Assembly: GCF_050947875.1 (NCBI RefSeq)
Contig: NW_027460335.1
Span: 9,253,928 to 9,317,927 of the forward strand
DNA: 64,000 nt
Reading direction: 5' to 3'
Source of the DNA: Dermacentor variabilis
Taxonomy: Eukaryota > Arthropoda > Arachnida > Ixodida > Ixodidae
Shown: in pieces, positions 1 through 10,344 of the stretch
How positions within the stretch are numbered: the first letter of the stretch is position 1
Layout: every line of letters begins with the position of its first letter
Made by a program: the position numbers and the translations under genes
The notes under the pieces: model-generated
Databases searched by the model: none
What the model saw: the letters and a program-made list of their open reading frames with translations, nothing else
Told to the model about the DNA's origin: nothing

Positions 1-1
1 T

Positions 2-1862
2 TCGCTGCCAGCGTCATCCCCCGGTCCAGATGGAATTACAACAGGAATGCTAAAGGTCTTATTTGATAATGCGCCTCAGGACCTCCTAAACATAATAAAT
101 TTCTTTCTCAAGAATGCATGGGTTCCAAGAGAGTGGAGAGTAGCTAAAAGTATTCCACTATTAAAGAAAAAATCAGCTGGACTTGACTTAGACAACATAA
201 GACCGATTTCTCTTACTTGCAATGTCGTCAAATTAATAGAAAGAGTTCTTCACGGCCGTATAACAAATTTTATGGAGGATGACACCCTTCTCAGTCCTTG
301 CCAAATTGGATTTCGTCCCGGCCACTCCATATGGTGCGCCCATGTAGGCTTAGAGAGCCGCGTTAAACTTGCTCGCCGCAAACGAGAGTACGCAGCTTTG
401 GTGACGCTAGATGTATCAAAAGCATACGACTCTGTAGAACATTGTATTCTATTCGATAAACTTCAGTCTACGAATATCCCAAAATATATAACCGCTTGGA
501 TCTATGAATTTATAAGAGATAGAGAGTTTTATTGTTACCAACACGGTATTTCGACGTCCAAACACAAGCAGACAAGAGGTGTACCACAGGGTTCCGTTCT
601 TTCCCCTATGTTATTTAATATTTTGCTAAGCACAATTCCTTTGTGTCCGGAAGTACATGTTTATGTTTACGCGGAAGATATCGCATTTTTTACGTCCGCA
701 AATAATATACATTCACTACAACAGCCGTTGCAGAATTACTTAGGAATGCTGGAGACATGGCTAGAGGGGTTATGCCTGTCGTTAAATATTAGCAAAAGTG
801 CGCTATTGGTATTCCCATTAACTGCACAGGTGCAAATTACTTTACAATACCGAAAGGAAATCATTCCTCAAGTTGACGAAGTCAAGTACCTTGGTGTCAT
901 TTACGATGGCAAACTCACCTGGCGCAGTCACACTGAACATATTAAAACAAAGGCAGAACGAGCCGTAGCTATGCTCCGCCGGCTCAGCCACCGTCGCTCT
1001 GGACTACGCAGGGATACCTTACTGATGATCTATAATATGTATGTTCGGCCCATAGTAGAATTCAGCTGCGTGATACTTTCCGGTGGCCCCGCCTACAAAA
1101 TTAAACCTCTCATACTTTTAGAAAGAGCAGCTCTACGGTCGTGCCTCGGGCTTCCTAGATTTGTTGCCAACGCTGTTTTATATCAGGAAGCTCATATACC
1201 CAGCCTAGATTGCAGATTCCGCATGCTTACGGTTGAGACATTTTTAAAAATTTAAAAGTTTTCAAAAAGACGTACGCACTATGCCTTTATCACTGAACCT
1301 ACTGAGTTCTTCCAAGTATCGTGGTCGAGATTGCACAGCCCTCAGATAGTATTCGTACAAGCACAGTTACAAAAACAGGATGTATCCATAGGCCAAGTTT
1401 ACCATTCAAATGATGCCTTTACAGACCTCAAAATTGAGTTCGAGGACATATTTCCTAATCATGCTAAACTATTACCAAGGCGATATTTAATTAATATCTT
1501 ACACGGCTACCTGCACCAGCTAACCACTGACAACGTAGTAGCTACTGACGCTTCTGTTTGCAATGAGAAGGCAGGAGTGGGGATCTTCTCTGAATCTCTT
1601 CAGCGGTCCTACTCCCTTCGCCTTCCCGACTTCACACCTATATTTCAGGCAGAATTATTAGCGATTATATTAGCATTACGAAAACTCCCCCAAAAAGACC
1701 CATTAGCTGTTATCGTGACCGACTCGCTATCTGTGTGCACAGCACTAACTGCATCATTAAATTCAGCAATTCAAAGAACATTTCGTTCGATGATACCTCC
1801 GTACTTACGAAAAGTATGTTTGCTTTGGGTACCGGGACATCGTGGGTTGCACTTGAATGAAA
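2..1862 (+). pseudogene. I-like LINE ORF2, reverse transcriptase and RNase H part
   Basis: The frame is open from base 2 (S-P-G-P-D-G-I at the edge), so the ATG at 47 is internal. RT signatures follow in order: RPISLT, GFRPGHS, LDVSKAYDSV, RGVPQGSVLSP, then YAED at 668-679 where YADD is expected. The first catalytic Asp is therefore Glu, which should cripple polymerisation. A TAA at 1253-1255 is the only stop before RNase H; the same frame continues through 1256-1862. RNase H shows ATDAS, the AEL glutamate, TDS and WVPGHRGLHLNE, where the nested LINE begins. The product would copy element RNA into DNA at the target site; this copy cannot make it intact. Confidence 0.88.
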
Positions 1863-2255
1863 TTCAAATTCAAATTCAAATTCAAATTTTATTTTGCCAC
1901 CATGGTACAGATGATGGCGGGGACCCGTAGTAAAAGCTGCCGTTGGACAGCTTGACAAGGCCACGGGCCCCCACTTTGACAGCAATACAGTGGTTGTTTT
2001 TCTTTCCCCTTTTTTTTTCCCTTTTTCTTTCTCCTTTTTTTTCACACACACGAAAAAGAAAAGAAAATACAGGAAATACAGATAACAAAGGAAAAAAAAA
2101 AAAAAAAAATACATATAGCAGAGTTGTTATCCGGTTACAGTAGTCAGCATAAAATCAACAGCATTGTCCTGGCTGGAAAGAAAACTTACAATGATGGTGA
2201 AAGAAAGAAGAATTGGGTAGACAAATCACAGAAAAAAAAAAAAAAAAAAAAAAGG
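1859..2255 (-). repeat. 3' UTR and (TTTGAA)n tail of the L2/CR1-like LINE
   Basis: Reading the minus strand after the ORF2 stop: a T-run (2254-2232), a T-run at 2108-2091, purine-rich low-complexity DNA (about 2050-1998), then GGCAAAATAAA and (TTTGAA)n ending near 1860. Short reading frames here, full of Phe-Glu or Lys-Glu repeats, are products of the simple sequence and not genes. Confidence 0.8.
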
Positions 2256-5111
2256 TTAGGTGTAGTGTAAAAAATACTCGAACAGTTTGTGGCGTGTTGT
2301 GTTTTGGAGATCAATATCGTTTTGTGCGAGTTTGTTAAGAAGTCGTGGTAGTTTATTTTCTAATGTTTGATTACCATAGAAAGTTCTGTATGTTTTTACG
2401 TTCCATTGTGCTATGTTTCTTGTGCTGTACATTGCATCTCGTTTTTCTAAACCAGCTAATTTTGATAGAAAAGATATGTTCTTCAACACCTCGTTTTTCA
2501 CACACTTGCTCAGACGATAGTCATAAAGTTTAGTAATTGGTAGTAAGTTATACTTTAAGAAAAGTGCGGCCGTATGGTAGGTATGCGGAACATTTTCAAC
2601 AATTCTTAGAAATTTTTTCTGTAACAAGTGTAGTTTCTGAAGATTGCCTGCTGTTGTTGCACCCCAGGTTAAATGGCAATAGCTGAAATGCGATTGTATC
2701 AATGAATTATATAGCATTAGCATTACATTTCGCGGTAGTATCTCACGGTTCTTGTAAAGAAGACCAATAATACGTGAACATTTATTTGTTACAAAGCTAA
2801 CATGATCATCCCATGACATTCTTTCATTAAATAATATACCTAATGTTTTAAATGAAGGCACAACTTCTAAGGGTACGGACTGAAGGAATATATTCTTAGT
2901 GAGACGGACCTTCTTGTTTCTACCTCTGAAAACAACGACTTTAGTCTTTGCTGTGTTAATTCGCAACGCATTTCTGCTACTCCAGTTTTCTATTTGCCTC
3001 AGTGCATTGTTTGCAGTATCTGTGAGTTCGGCTGCATTATCTCCGGCAAGAAAAATACTGGTGTCGTCAGCATAGATGATAAATTTAACGAATGGAGTTG
3101 CATGTACAATGTCATTGATGTAAAGATTAAACAGAAATGGACCCAAAATGCTACCTTGTGGAACGCCACAGCCTACAGATTGCATATCTGAGAGGAGACC
3201 ATTTATTGCTACTGCCTGTTTGCGATCCATGAGGTATGACTGCACAAGCGATAGTGCATGGCCGCGGAAGCCACAACGCTCAAGTTTACGAAGAAGTATT
3301 GTATGGTTTAATAAGTCGAATGCCTTCGAAAAATCAAGAAAAATACCAATGACTATCCTATTATGTTCGAGTTCGTTCAATATATATTCTCGTTGATCTA
3401 ATAGTGCAAGTTCAGTAGAGCGGTGCTTACGGAAGCCATACTGAGCTGCTGTTATAATTTTGTGTTTTTCTTCAAACTGCAAAAAGTTTCTAAGTATTAC
3501 TTTTTCTAGTAGCTTAGAAAACACGGGTAAGATAGATATTGGCCTGTAATTCCCGAGCTGGTTTTTATCACCCTTTTTAAAGATAACTGTTACACGTGCA
3601 ATCTGCATTTTACGAGGAAATACAGCGGTACTGACACAAAGGTTTAAGATATGCGTGATGTATGGTAAAATAAGGTCAAAAATATACCGTATAGGCTTTA
3701 TCTGGAGGCCATCAATATCAATGGATGTGCTATTGTTTAGTTCGTGGAAGGCTGTCATTACATCTGCTTCTTCAACCGGTTTGAGAAATATAGTGTCGCT
3801 TATATGAACGACATCACTGAGATTGTTATGTGGGACTTGATTTCTAGAAGCGCAAATAAAGTGCGTATTAAACGTATCTGCTAATTCTTTTCCAGTTATA
3901 CTTACACCATCGATATTTAGCATATTTAATTCACCTGATTTGCTGTTTCTCCCCAAAATTGCGTTTAGCCGCTTCCACATAATGTCGACACGACCACAAG
4001 TTGACGTGAATTGATTTGTGTAATAGGCGTTTCTGGCTTTCTTGAGCTCAGTATTCAAGCGGTTTCGATATTTTTTAAACGCTGTCAGATCACATTCAGC
4101 TCTCGATTTAATAAACTTATGATATAGGATGTTCTTTGTGTTTATCTTTGCCACCAACTCCGGTGTGACCCATGGTTTGCGACTGTGACGCCTTTGTTTT
4201 TTTGTTAATATTGGGAAACAGGCCTCGTAAATCGGCTTCAGAATACCTAAGAATGCCTCGTAAGCATTATTGGCGTCATTTTCTAAAAGGACAGGCCTCC
4301 AGTTGTTCTTTTCTACCGAGTTTCTAAATGTCGACAGTGTTTTTTCAGATATAAGTTGGAAAGAATATGTTGAACTACGTTTCTTTTTAGACATGTTTTT
4401 AACACACATAAATATTGGCAAGTGATCGCTGATGTCAGAAATTATTACTCCAGATGTGATCATACTAGGGTCATGGTTAGTGATAAACAAATCGATCAGC
4501 GATGAAGACGTGATCGTAACACGCGTTGGCATTTTGATTGCATTCAGAAGTCCATGTGTTCTAAGCAATAAATCTAAACTCATTTGGGATGCATCAACCG
4601 ATAACATATTAATGTTTAGGTCACCACCAAGGACAATGTTTAAATGCTGACTGGTTGCAAATGAAATCAGGCTTTCAAGAAAATTCAAGAATATGGCTAC
4701 GCAACCCTTTGGTGGACGATAGCACACTACAAAAATAGTGTTGTTCAAACACATTGTTAAGATTTCATATTCTTTCACAGAAACTGTGAATCGCTCTAAT
4801 ATTTCAGGCCGCCACTTCTTCTTAAATGATATGGATACGCCACCACCAATACCAGCGTAACGATTCAGAAAAAATGTCTCATAACCAGGAATTCGAAAGA
4901 CATCATAATCACTTGTAGACCAAGTTTCGCTGATCATGATAGCGTCAATGGGAACATTTAGTTGTTGAAAGAAAGTGTCGAAATATGCTTCTTTACGTCT
5001 GACAGATCGAGCATTGATATGAAGACATTTGAATGACGTCTGGAAAACCGGGCCAAGGTAATCTTTGAAGTTCTCTGGGAGTAGATAATTCTTTTCTGTT
5101 ACAGTCTGCAT
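2256..5111 (-). CDS. L2/CR1-like LINE ORF2: AP endonuclease and reverse transcriptase
   Basis: Uninterrupted frame. It is open from 5168 (overlapping the ORF1 end) but the first ATG is at 5111, giving about 951 residues. The N-terminal APE endonuclease shows HINARS, SETW, YRPPKG, GGDLNIN, LIDLFITN and SDHLPI, so its main catalytic residues are present. The RT shows NYRPISILP, QYGFRKHRSTE, LDFSKAFDLLNH, GVPQGSILGP and IIYADDTSIF, with both aspartates intact. A C-terminal region with H-L-L-Q-K-K-F-L-R-I follows; there is no RNase H. The enzyme nicks target DNA and primes reverse transcription there. With ORF1 intact too, this copy could be competent or only recently silenced. Confidence 0.92.
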   Translation of the reverse strand: MQTVTEKNYLLPENFKDYLGPVFQTSFKCLHINARSVRRKEAYFDTFFQQLNVPIDAIMISETWSTSDYDVFRIPGYETFFLNRYAGIGGGVSISFKKKWRPEILERFTVSVKEYEILTMCLNNTIFVVCYRPPKGCVAIFLNFLESLISFATSQHLNIVLGGDLNINMLSVDASQMSLDLLLRTHGLLNAIKMPTRVTITSSSLIDLFITNHDPSMITSGVIISDISDHLPIFMCVKNMSKKKRSSTYSFQLISEKTLSTFRNSVEKNNWRPVLLENDANNAYEAFLGILKPIYEACFPILTKKQRRHSRKPWVTPELVAKINTKNILYHKFIKSRAECDLTAFKKYRNRLNTELKKARNAYYTNQFTSTCGRVDIMWKRLNAILGRNSKSGELNMLNIDGVSITGKELADTFNTHFICASRNQVPHNNLSDVVHISDTIFLKPVEEADVMTAFHELNNSTSIDIDGLQIKPIRYIFDLILPYITHILNLCVSTAVFPRKMQIARVTVIFKKGDKNQLGNYRPISILPVFSKLLEKVILRNFLQFEEKHKIITAAQYGFRKHRSTELALLDQREYILNELEHNRIVIGIFLDFSKAFDLLNHTILLRKLERCGFRGHALSLVQSYLMDRKQAVAINGLLSDMQSVGCGVPQGSILGPFLFNLYINDIVHATPFVKFIIYADDTSIFLAGDNAAELTDTANNALRQIENWSSRNALRINTAKTKVVVFRGRNKKVRLTKNIFLQSVPLEVVPSFKTLGILFNERMSWDDHVSFVTNKCSRIIGLLYKNREILPRNVMLMLYNSLIQSHFSYCHLTWGATTAGNLQKLHLLQKKFLRIVENVPHTYHTAALFLKYNLLPITKLYDYRLSKCVKNEVLKNISFLSKLAGLEKRDAMYSTRNIAQWNVKTYRTFYGNQTLENKLPRLLNKLAQNDIDLQNTTRHKLFEYFLHYT

Positions 5112-5151
5112 TTTTGGCAGGAAACAAAAATAAAAAATCAATTCTCCCTTC

Positions 5152-6045
5152 TTATTGCAGCTTGCCAAGGTCGCAAGAGTGCTGCACTAGCATTGCTGAC
5201 GCGCCATCAGTCTTTCTTATCAGAATCTTGCCGTTGCTGTGCCAGACATACTTGTACTGATTTGTTTTTGCCCATTCTTTCACTTCCCTCAGCAGTTCTC
5301 GATTTCGCCTGGTCAGGTTTTCCAACATGTGAACATTGGCATCCGCAGTGGTCAACTCCCGCCTGCTAGCCCACCATTTGTCCCTCATGCTCTGTCTCGC
5401 GAAACGGCAGATGATGCCAGGCACTTTGTCACGCTTTGCCGGCAATCGATGAATTGCCGTGATGTCGTGTTCTGATAGCTGGGGCAATCCACTTTCACCG
5501 GCCAAAGCATTAAGTTTGGACAAAAGATTTTCGCCTTCCGTTTGTGGTACACCATGAATTTCTAAGTTCAGTTTCCGGTTGCGCCACTCGAGGTCATCGA
5601 GTTGGACACTGAGCGATTCAAGCTGCTCTTTGTTCATTTCTGTTTTTGCGAGCCTAGTCTGGATTGCTTTAATATCTCGCTCATTTTGTTCTGTGCGCGT
5701 CAACAGGTCTGTCATCTGTTCGGACATAAACTGCACCGATTGCTCAATTCCATCGACAGTTTCTTTCAGTGGCAACAAAACATCAAGTTTTCGGTTAATC
5801 TCCTGAAGTACGACCAACATATCTTCTACGGTCAACGGTGCTTTTTCTTCCTCATCCTGGTTAACATGTGAGGTTGGTAGCCTACATTTCGGGCATTTCC
5901 ATTTCTGGTAGGTTGATTTCTTAGATTTTATTGTTGCCTCCGACACTCCTGCGCAGCTTCCTACATGGTACGAAAGCTTACAAGTCATGCAAGATATACT
6001 CTCTTTGGGATCCAAGATTTCTTGTTCACACTCAACACACTCCAT
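5152..6045 (-). CDS. L2/CR1-like LINE ORF1 protein (PHD-like finger, coiled coil, RRM-like domain)
   Basis: Intact 297-residue ORF starting at ATG 6045. Residues about 3-54 hold a PHD-like zinc finger: C-x2-C-x12-C-x2-C, then H and C, and a final C-P-K-C. Residues about 70-150 are heptad-rich and probably coiled coil. From about 150 the sequence L-E-W-R-N-R-K-L-N-L-E-I-H-G-V-P matches the start of the RRM-like domain of L1-type ORF1 proteins, followed by a basic C-terminal domain. Such proteins trimerise, bind element RNA and act as nucleic-acid chaperones (family knowledge). The stop TAA lies at 5154-5152, 40 nt before the first ATG of ORF2, so termination-reinitiation is a plausible link. 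Confidence 0.88.
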   Translation of the reverse strand: MECVECEQEILDPKESISCMTCKLSYHVGSCAGVSEATIKSKKSTYQKWKCPKCRLPTSHVNQDEEEKAPLTVEDMLVVLQEINRKLDVLLPLKETVDGIEQSVQFMSEQMTDLLTRTEQNERDIKAIQTRLAKTEMNKEQLESLSVQLDDLEWRNRKLNLEIHGVPQTEGENLLSKLNALAGESGLPQLSEHDITAIHRLPAKRDKVPGIICRFARQSMRDKWWASRRELTTADANVHMLENLTRRNRELLREVKEWAKTNQYKYVWHSNGKILIRKTDGASAMLVQHSCDLGKLQ

Positions 6046-6125
6046 ACTGACATAAACAAGGTTCGCTCCTTTGGCAGCAGCAGTGGCAGCAACACAATAA
6101 CACCCCCCTTAAAAAAGCCACTAAC

Positions 6126-6671
6126 CTGTAACAGTATGCAGGAGCATTTAGGCAAACGCTCTTCCGAACACTGCTGCTGCCAAAGTGCCGTCTTGGATGC
6201 GATGCCGTAGCTTTATAGCAGATGCGTCGATGCAAGCGCCACGCCAGGTGATGCCAGCCGGTGACGTCCGTCCTTGATAACTCTTAGTTGATAACCGGAG
6301 TCGAAATGCAGCCTCAGAAAACGTGCGCTTCTCGGCTTATAGTGGTGTCGTCCTAGGATCCAGGGTTATCTGTAACAGTATGCAGGAGCATTTAGGCAAA
6401 CGCTCTTCCGAACACTGCTGCTGCCAAAGTGCCGTCTTGGATGCGATGCCGTAGCTTTATAGCAGATGCGTCGATGCAAGCGCCACGCCAGGTGATGCCA
6501 GCCGGTGACGTCCGTCCTTGATAACTCTTAGTTGATAACCGGAGTCGAAATGCAGCCTCAGAAAACGTGCGCTTCTCGGCTTATAGTGGTGTCGTCCTAG
6601 GATCCAGGGTTATCTGTAACAGTATGCAGGAGCATTTAGGCAAACGCTCTTCCGAACACTGCTGCTGCCAA
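6126..6671 (-). repeat. 244-bp tandem monomers in the 5' UTR of the L2/CR1-like LINE
   Basis: Units begin (plus strand) at 6126, 6370 and 6614 with the same CTGTAACAGTATGCAGG start. Two full 244-bp copies and a 58-bp partial copy end at the outer edge of the element. In element orientation they precede ORF1 and the last joins the body right after CTGTTACAG. Tandem 5' monomers act as promoters in mouse L1 elements (established); a promoter role here is inference. Confidence 0.85.
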
Positions 6672-7340
6672 AGTCAGATTCACTCGCACGAGCATCCCTT
6701 AACGGGATGCTCATATCTGTTTATCATATCTGTTTTGCCGACATCAGCTTATGTCACCGCGGCAAGGTACAGAAATTTCGCTATATCTCAAAATTCTGCA
6801 ATATCCATGCTAACACCGTGTTCTGAATTCCACCATCTTGGCTTCCCATGGAATATTAATTGGTGTCCTTCAAGGCAATTGGAAGTATCTTTTACAAAAT
6901 TAAAATGCCGTATACCTCCTCTAAATTTTTACTTACACAGGTCTGGTCTCGCGATGTCCCCTCTATGTTCTTATTGCAGTGCACCTGAAACTATCGAACA
7001 TTATTTTCTCTCATGCCGCCGCTTTCTAAGACAAAGAAGAATATTAGAATACTCATTTACCAAACTTGGCCTATCACTAACCTCGACAAACATTCTTTCT
7101 TTTAGGGCAACTTCACTGGGAACCAGCCACAGGGATGCTTTTCTTGCTGTTTACAATTTTATTAGAGAGACAAAAGAGTACCTTGCTGATTTTCTACAAT
7201 TATCCATAGTTTCTATTTCTTCATTTCTTTACGTTAAATTATTTTATCAAAATTCTTACCAATACTTTCATTGCAAGTCTAAATTACATTTCTATCGTCC
7301 CACGATCCACTATTCAAATCTAGTTTCTATATACTTCTAA
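6672..7340 (+). pseudogene. I-like LINE ORF2, RNase H end and C-terminal CCHC region
   Basis: Continuation of the ORF in 2-1862 after the nested insertion. It starts S-D-S-L-A-R-A-S-L-N-G (frame from 6674), the normal end of an RNase H domain. Near 6708-6735 a 13-bp segment (ATATCTGTTTATC) is repeated in tandem and shifts the frame; without the extra copy the reading runs straight into the downstream frame. That frame encodes a C-terminal region with R-I-P-P-L-N-F-Y-L-H-R-S-G-L and a knuckle C-S-Y-C-S-A-P-E-T-I-E-H-Y-F-L-S-C, a layout known from I-group ORF2 ends. Stop near 7338. Confidence 0.82.
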
Positions 7341-7403
7341 ACTTACGGAAAACCGCCTGCTTCTTGGCCAATCCCCCATTATGGATACGCGCCACTGTCT
7401 GGG

Positions 7404-7425
7404 ACACAAGACAAGACAAGACAAA
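7404..7425 (+). repeat. (ACAAG)n 3' tail of the I-like LINE
   Basis: Short tandem ACAAG units directly after the 3' UTR. Simple-repeat tails in place of poly(A) are usual for I-group LINEs. The tail abuts the outer edge of the large inverted repeat. Confidence 0.75.
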
Positions 7426-7429
7426 AGGG

Positions 7430-8060
7430 GAATGAAGTTAGAATAAAGGTAGACAAGAAGACGCCAGTTCCACAGCAATGCTTTACGTCTATTGTGTCCT
7501 TTATCAAGGGACACTATTGTTTCCTTCCTGATTTCAATGTTTCACCTTCAGAATTTTCCATGGCAGGTTTTCGTTTCGATGCCGCCACCCCTGAGATTAT
7601 TGCAGCCTCTCAGACTTTCCGCTTGAGGTTCCTTCTTTGCTGTGTTGTTTACCCTACAGGCTGCGAACTTGTTGGTATGCTTCCTAGTTCTTTTCTTCCA
7701 CTGTGAATCGAGGTTATTCCTGTACACCAACATGTAAACTCTCCCAACCTATATACTGCCTTCCATATTCCTCAGTCGTTCTTCATGATCAATTTTACTT
7801 TGAGCTTCCCCCACTTCAAAACATGCCCAGCCCGCACATCTGTGGCACAACAGACGAAGCTACAGTGCTCTGCGTGCGAAAGTACGTAGTTAGAAAAAGA
7901 GTTTCTTCTGTCAGCTTCTGCCTGGCCTCTGCCGCGGCAGTCATGTGTTCACTGCGGCAAAAATAATTGAAGACACCGTCACTCCGTTGTCGTTTTCGTA
8001 CATGTTGTGGACATCCATCTTTAGAAGCTTCGCTTTTCAGGATCGGCACCGAAGGAAGAA
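7430..8060 (-). pseudogene. fragment of a (CATC)n-tailed tick LINE, C-terminal ORF2 region, left arm
   Basis: Minus-strand translation in several frames gives pieces such as Y-R-N-N-L-D-S-Q-W-K-K-R-T-R-K and C-R-V-N-N-T-A, which match the better-preserved copy near 61750-62050 (Y-K-N-N-I-D-S-Q-F, C-R-V-S-N-T-A). Many frameshifts; no function expected. The same fragment is mirrored in the right arm. Confidence 0.6.
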
Positions 8061-9190
8061 GGTTACGTTAAAAATATGATACATTTGGAGACTGCTCGTG
8101 CCAGCACGAAACTAGTGTGAGTGACATGAACTCTTTCAACAAGAACGCAGTTTACGTCTTCGAAACATCCATGTATCGCCTAGTGACCACACTTCGTTTC
8201 GCAGACTGGCCGCGAATAGCGGTCACCGTGCAAGGCGGCTTGCCTGGTTTCCTTTTTGCTTCTGACAGATTATAGAGAGCGCCAACTCCATGTTCATTTG
8301 ACCGCGACATAATTGTCCATGCGCTAAAATGCTCATGACGACTTTCGACGTTTTCATCACAGGCGCCGTCGGCTGCTGCTTTGACAAACGGGAGTTAGGC
8401 CTACGGGCTCGAGCGATCGGCGGCTGCCGACTAAGTCAGGAGGTGGAGCGTGTTGCTGCGCTTGTGAAGATTTACCGTACTAATATGGCCAATCTGCAAC
8501 TAAGGAAAGTTCCACAGATTTGCTTGTCTTATAAGGATCGTCCGTCTTCGTGTGCGGTAAATATGGGAAAGTCTCAAACTGTGCTCCGTTCTAACGACAG
8601 CATGCAATAACTGCCACCGAAGAAGACAGTAGGTCTTGCTCGCTGGCCGTGCGTGTCGCCGTTTATGAAGAAGTCTCTGCTAGCAATGGTACTCATAGTT
8701 TTTGTAAATTCTTTACCTCATCTATGAATACATAAGAGGCTAAACGAAAATACATTTGCATATCTGCACTCCGCCGGCTGTAAAGAGCAAACCAAGGGAA
8801 CTGCCTCCCATGGTGGCTGCTGCGCGCTGCCCGTCTGCGAAACCAACTAGCCTCGGATGGTGTGTTTCGATCGCTTGAGTGGTGTAGTGCTGGGTACGTA
8901 TGAGGCACACTTTCGACATCACTGCGAAATATTTATTATAATTACATGCCACCAACACCTGAGTAACATCACTGAGCTTTTGCAAGCCCTGTCTGTCCTC
9001 GTCCGTCTTGAGCTTTCCAGATTTCCGGCAAAATGCGGCTGCCTCTATATACGTCTCAAAGCTTGCAGGCGAAAGGACCTCGCGGGGCTGGCATATGGCA
9101 ATTCAGCAGCCGCGAGTAGCGCGATGAGAATCGCCTCCACGAAGAGCGAGGTATAGATCAAGCTGTGTACTAGGATGGCATCACTGGCCA
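8061..9190. other. left-arm sequence without an identified element
   Basis: Mirrored at about 21880-23010. A plus-strand frame at 8329-8610 (93 residues) is partly conserved in the mirror copy (22771-22544, minus) around A-V-G-C-C-F-D-K-R-E-L-G-L, but the downstream parts diverge and no domain is recognised. I would not call a gene. Confidence 0.4.
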
Positions 9191-9194
9191 TCGC

Positions 9195-9310
9195 TTATCC
9201 CTGCAGCTTTCATCGCCGCCGTAGCTCGTCTCAGATGGAAACCGAAATGTACTCGTGCTCCGTTTGCCAGAGAAGTAATTTGCGCACCCGTACGCAACAC
9301 AACTCGCCGG
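9195..9310 (-). pseudogene. THAP-like zinc-finger remnant, left arm
   Basis: The minus strand encodes C-V-A-Y-G-C-A-N-Y-F-S-G-K, then F-R-F-P, which matches the start of a THAP DNA-binding domain (C-x4-C, then an F-x-F-P block). The frame ends at a stop after D-K-R-W-P-V-M-P-S. The right-arm copy keeps a longer frame. THAP domains occur in P-element-type transposases and in host transcription factors; neither origin can be chosen here. Confidence 0.45.
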
Positions 9311-9689
9311 CATCTTTATGAAAATAGCGCAATAAAAACACCACAACACGGCTTGTCAACGCATGCTAGGTCTGCGTTAGTTGTTTGTCTGCTTGTCGTA
9401 TGTAAAAAATGTAGAACCCGCTCGTGAGAGCCGTGTTCGCGCATGCGTAACACCAGTTTTGCAAACCGTCGATTGGAGGGCAATAGTTGTCGTTATCCTC
9501 AAAGCCGACCAGTATTTCTACGGTAGTTTTCACTAGTGTTATACACCTCCTAGGAAATTTATTTATGGGCATTGACGTAGGTAAGTAGGATTAAAGGGCT
9601 GGATGCATTGTGGCACGACAACATGCCGCCACACTGCAGCGACGCCACTTCATAAGATGGCCGTATGTCTGTGCATACTTGCTGTCGCA

Positions 9690-9905
9690 TATAACGCTAT
9701 GTTTTAACGCGACAGAGTTAAGGAGCTCGTGTCGCAGAAACGCCGGTGTCGTCGGCGTCGGCGGCGTTAACCGTGAGCCAAAAATGGTCGAAGGCAATTC
9801 ATAAATAAAGGCAACTTGCAAGATGGACTGGGTGGGAATCGAGCCAGGGTTTCCGCAGTGTGAGACGGAGACGCTATCACTCAGCCATGAGTTCGATCTT
9901 TCAAA
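9690..9905 (-). mobile_element. tRNA-derived SINE, left arm
   Basis: The minus strand has an A-box-like GGCTGAGTGATAGC and a B-box-like GGCTCGATTCC about 40 bases apart, followed by a tRNA-unrelated body ending in GAGCTCCTTAACTCTGTCGCG. It contains a single TTAA (9718-9721), the empty site for the MITE in the right arm. Confidence 0.65.
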
Positions 9906-10344
9906 GCGGGAGAAAAGCACCTATAGTGAATGCGGTGTTGCCTTAGAAACTTGCCGTAGATAGTTATACTGCGGTGTATATTGGGGTAATTGTGAGCATG
10001 TAAATTACAGAAGTCGCAGTTAAGCGAGTAGCGAAGTACGTTTCCGCTACATTTCTTCTGCGCTTGGCGCACATGCAGAGCCTTCTTGCGGGCAACACAG
10101 AAAACCGCCTCCTCGCAATGTACTGTGCTCCCCAAAAGGTGGCGCGCCACTCGCCCACTTCTCCCCTTCGTCTCCTTTGAGCGCATTGGGGCCGTGCGAG
10201 GACTGGTGCGAGGATGCCCCAATACCTTTGTTTTGAATAAGTTTTGAATAAGGAAGGAGGAAGATGTGTGTTGCCAAACTAAATGTAATGCTTACGATTC
10301 CGCTAGCGTCAACAGCGCGCTTTCTCGATGATTACGTCACTGTC

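Larger units (their letters stand above)
1863..6671 (-). mobile_element. full-length L2/CR1-like LINE nested in the I-like LINE
   Basis: Complete minus-strand non-LTR element. In element order: 5' tandem monomers (6671-6126), ORF1 (6045-5152), ORF2 with endonuclease and RT (5111-2256), a 3' UTR with pyrimidine and A-rich tracts, then GGCAAAATAAA and a (TTTGAA)n tail. Both ORFs are uninterrupted and catalytic motifs are present. There is no RNase H, ORF1 has a PHD-like finger, and the tail is a microsatellite, all of which fit the CR1 group; the RT resembles L2 most (recalled, not searched). Intact ORFs inside a decayed host element mark it as the younger insertion. No long target-site duplication is visible; at most a few A-rich bases. 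Confidence 0.9.
1..7425 (+). mobile_element. I-like LINE (RT + RNase H), 5' end outside window, split by a nested LINE
   Basis: Non-LTR retrotransposon entering from the left edge, in two pieces: 1-1862 and 6672-7425. The first piece carries reverse transcriptase and most of RNase H. The second resumes the RNase H reading frame and ends with a cysteine-histidine knuckle, a short 3' UTR and an (ACAAG)n tail. Removing 1863-6671 rejoins the RNase H frame around residues N-E and S-D-S-L-A-R-A-S-L. The RNase H domain and simple-repeat tail fit the I superfamily (family-level inference). The element is dead: an in-frame stop, a changed catalytic motif, a 13-bp duplication and the nested insertion all break it. 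Confidence 0.85.

Noticed and set aside
1710..2143. Low-complexity Phe/Lys/Glu-rich frames on both strands
   Set aside because: Encoded by simple repeats and pyrimidine or purine tracts in a LINE 3' UTR.
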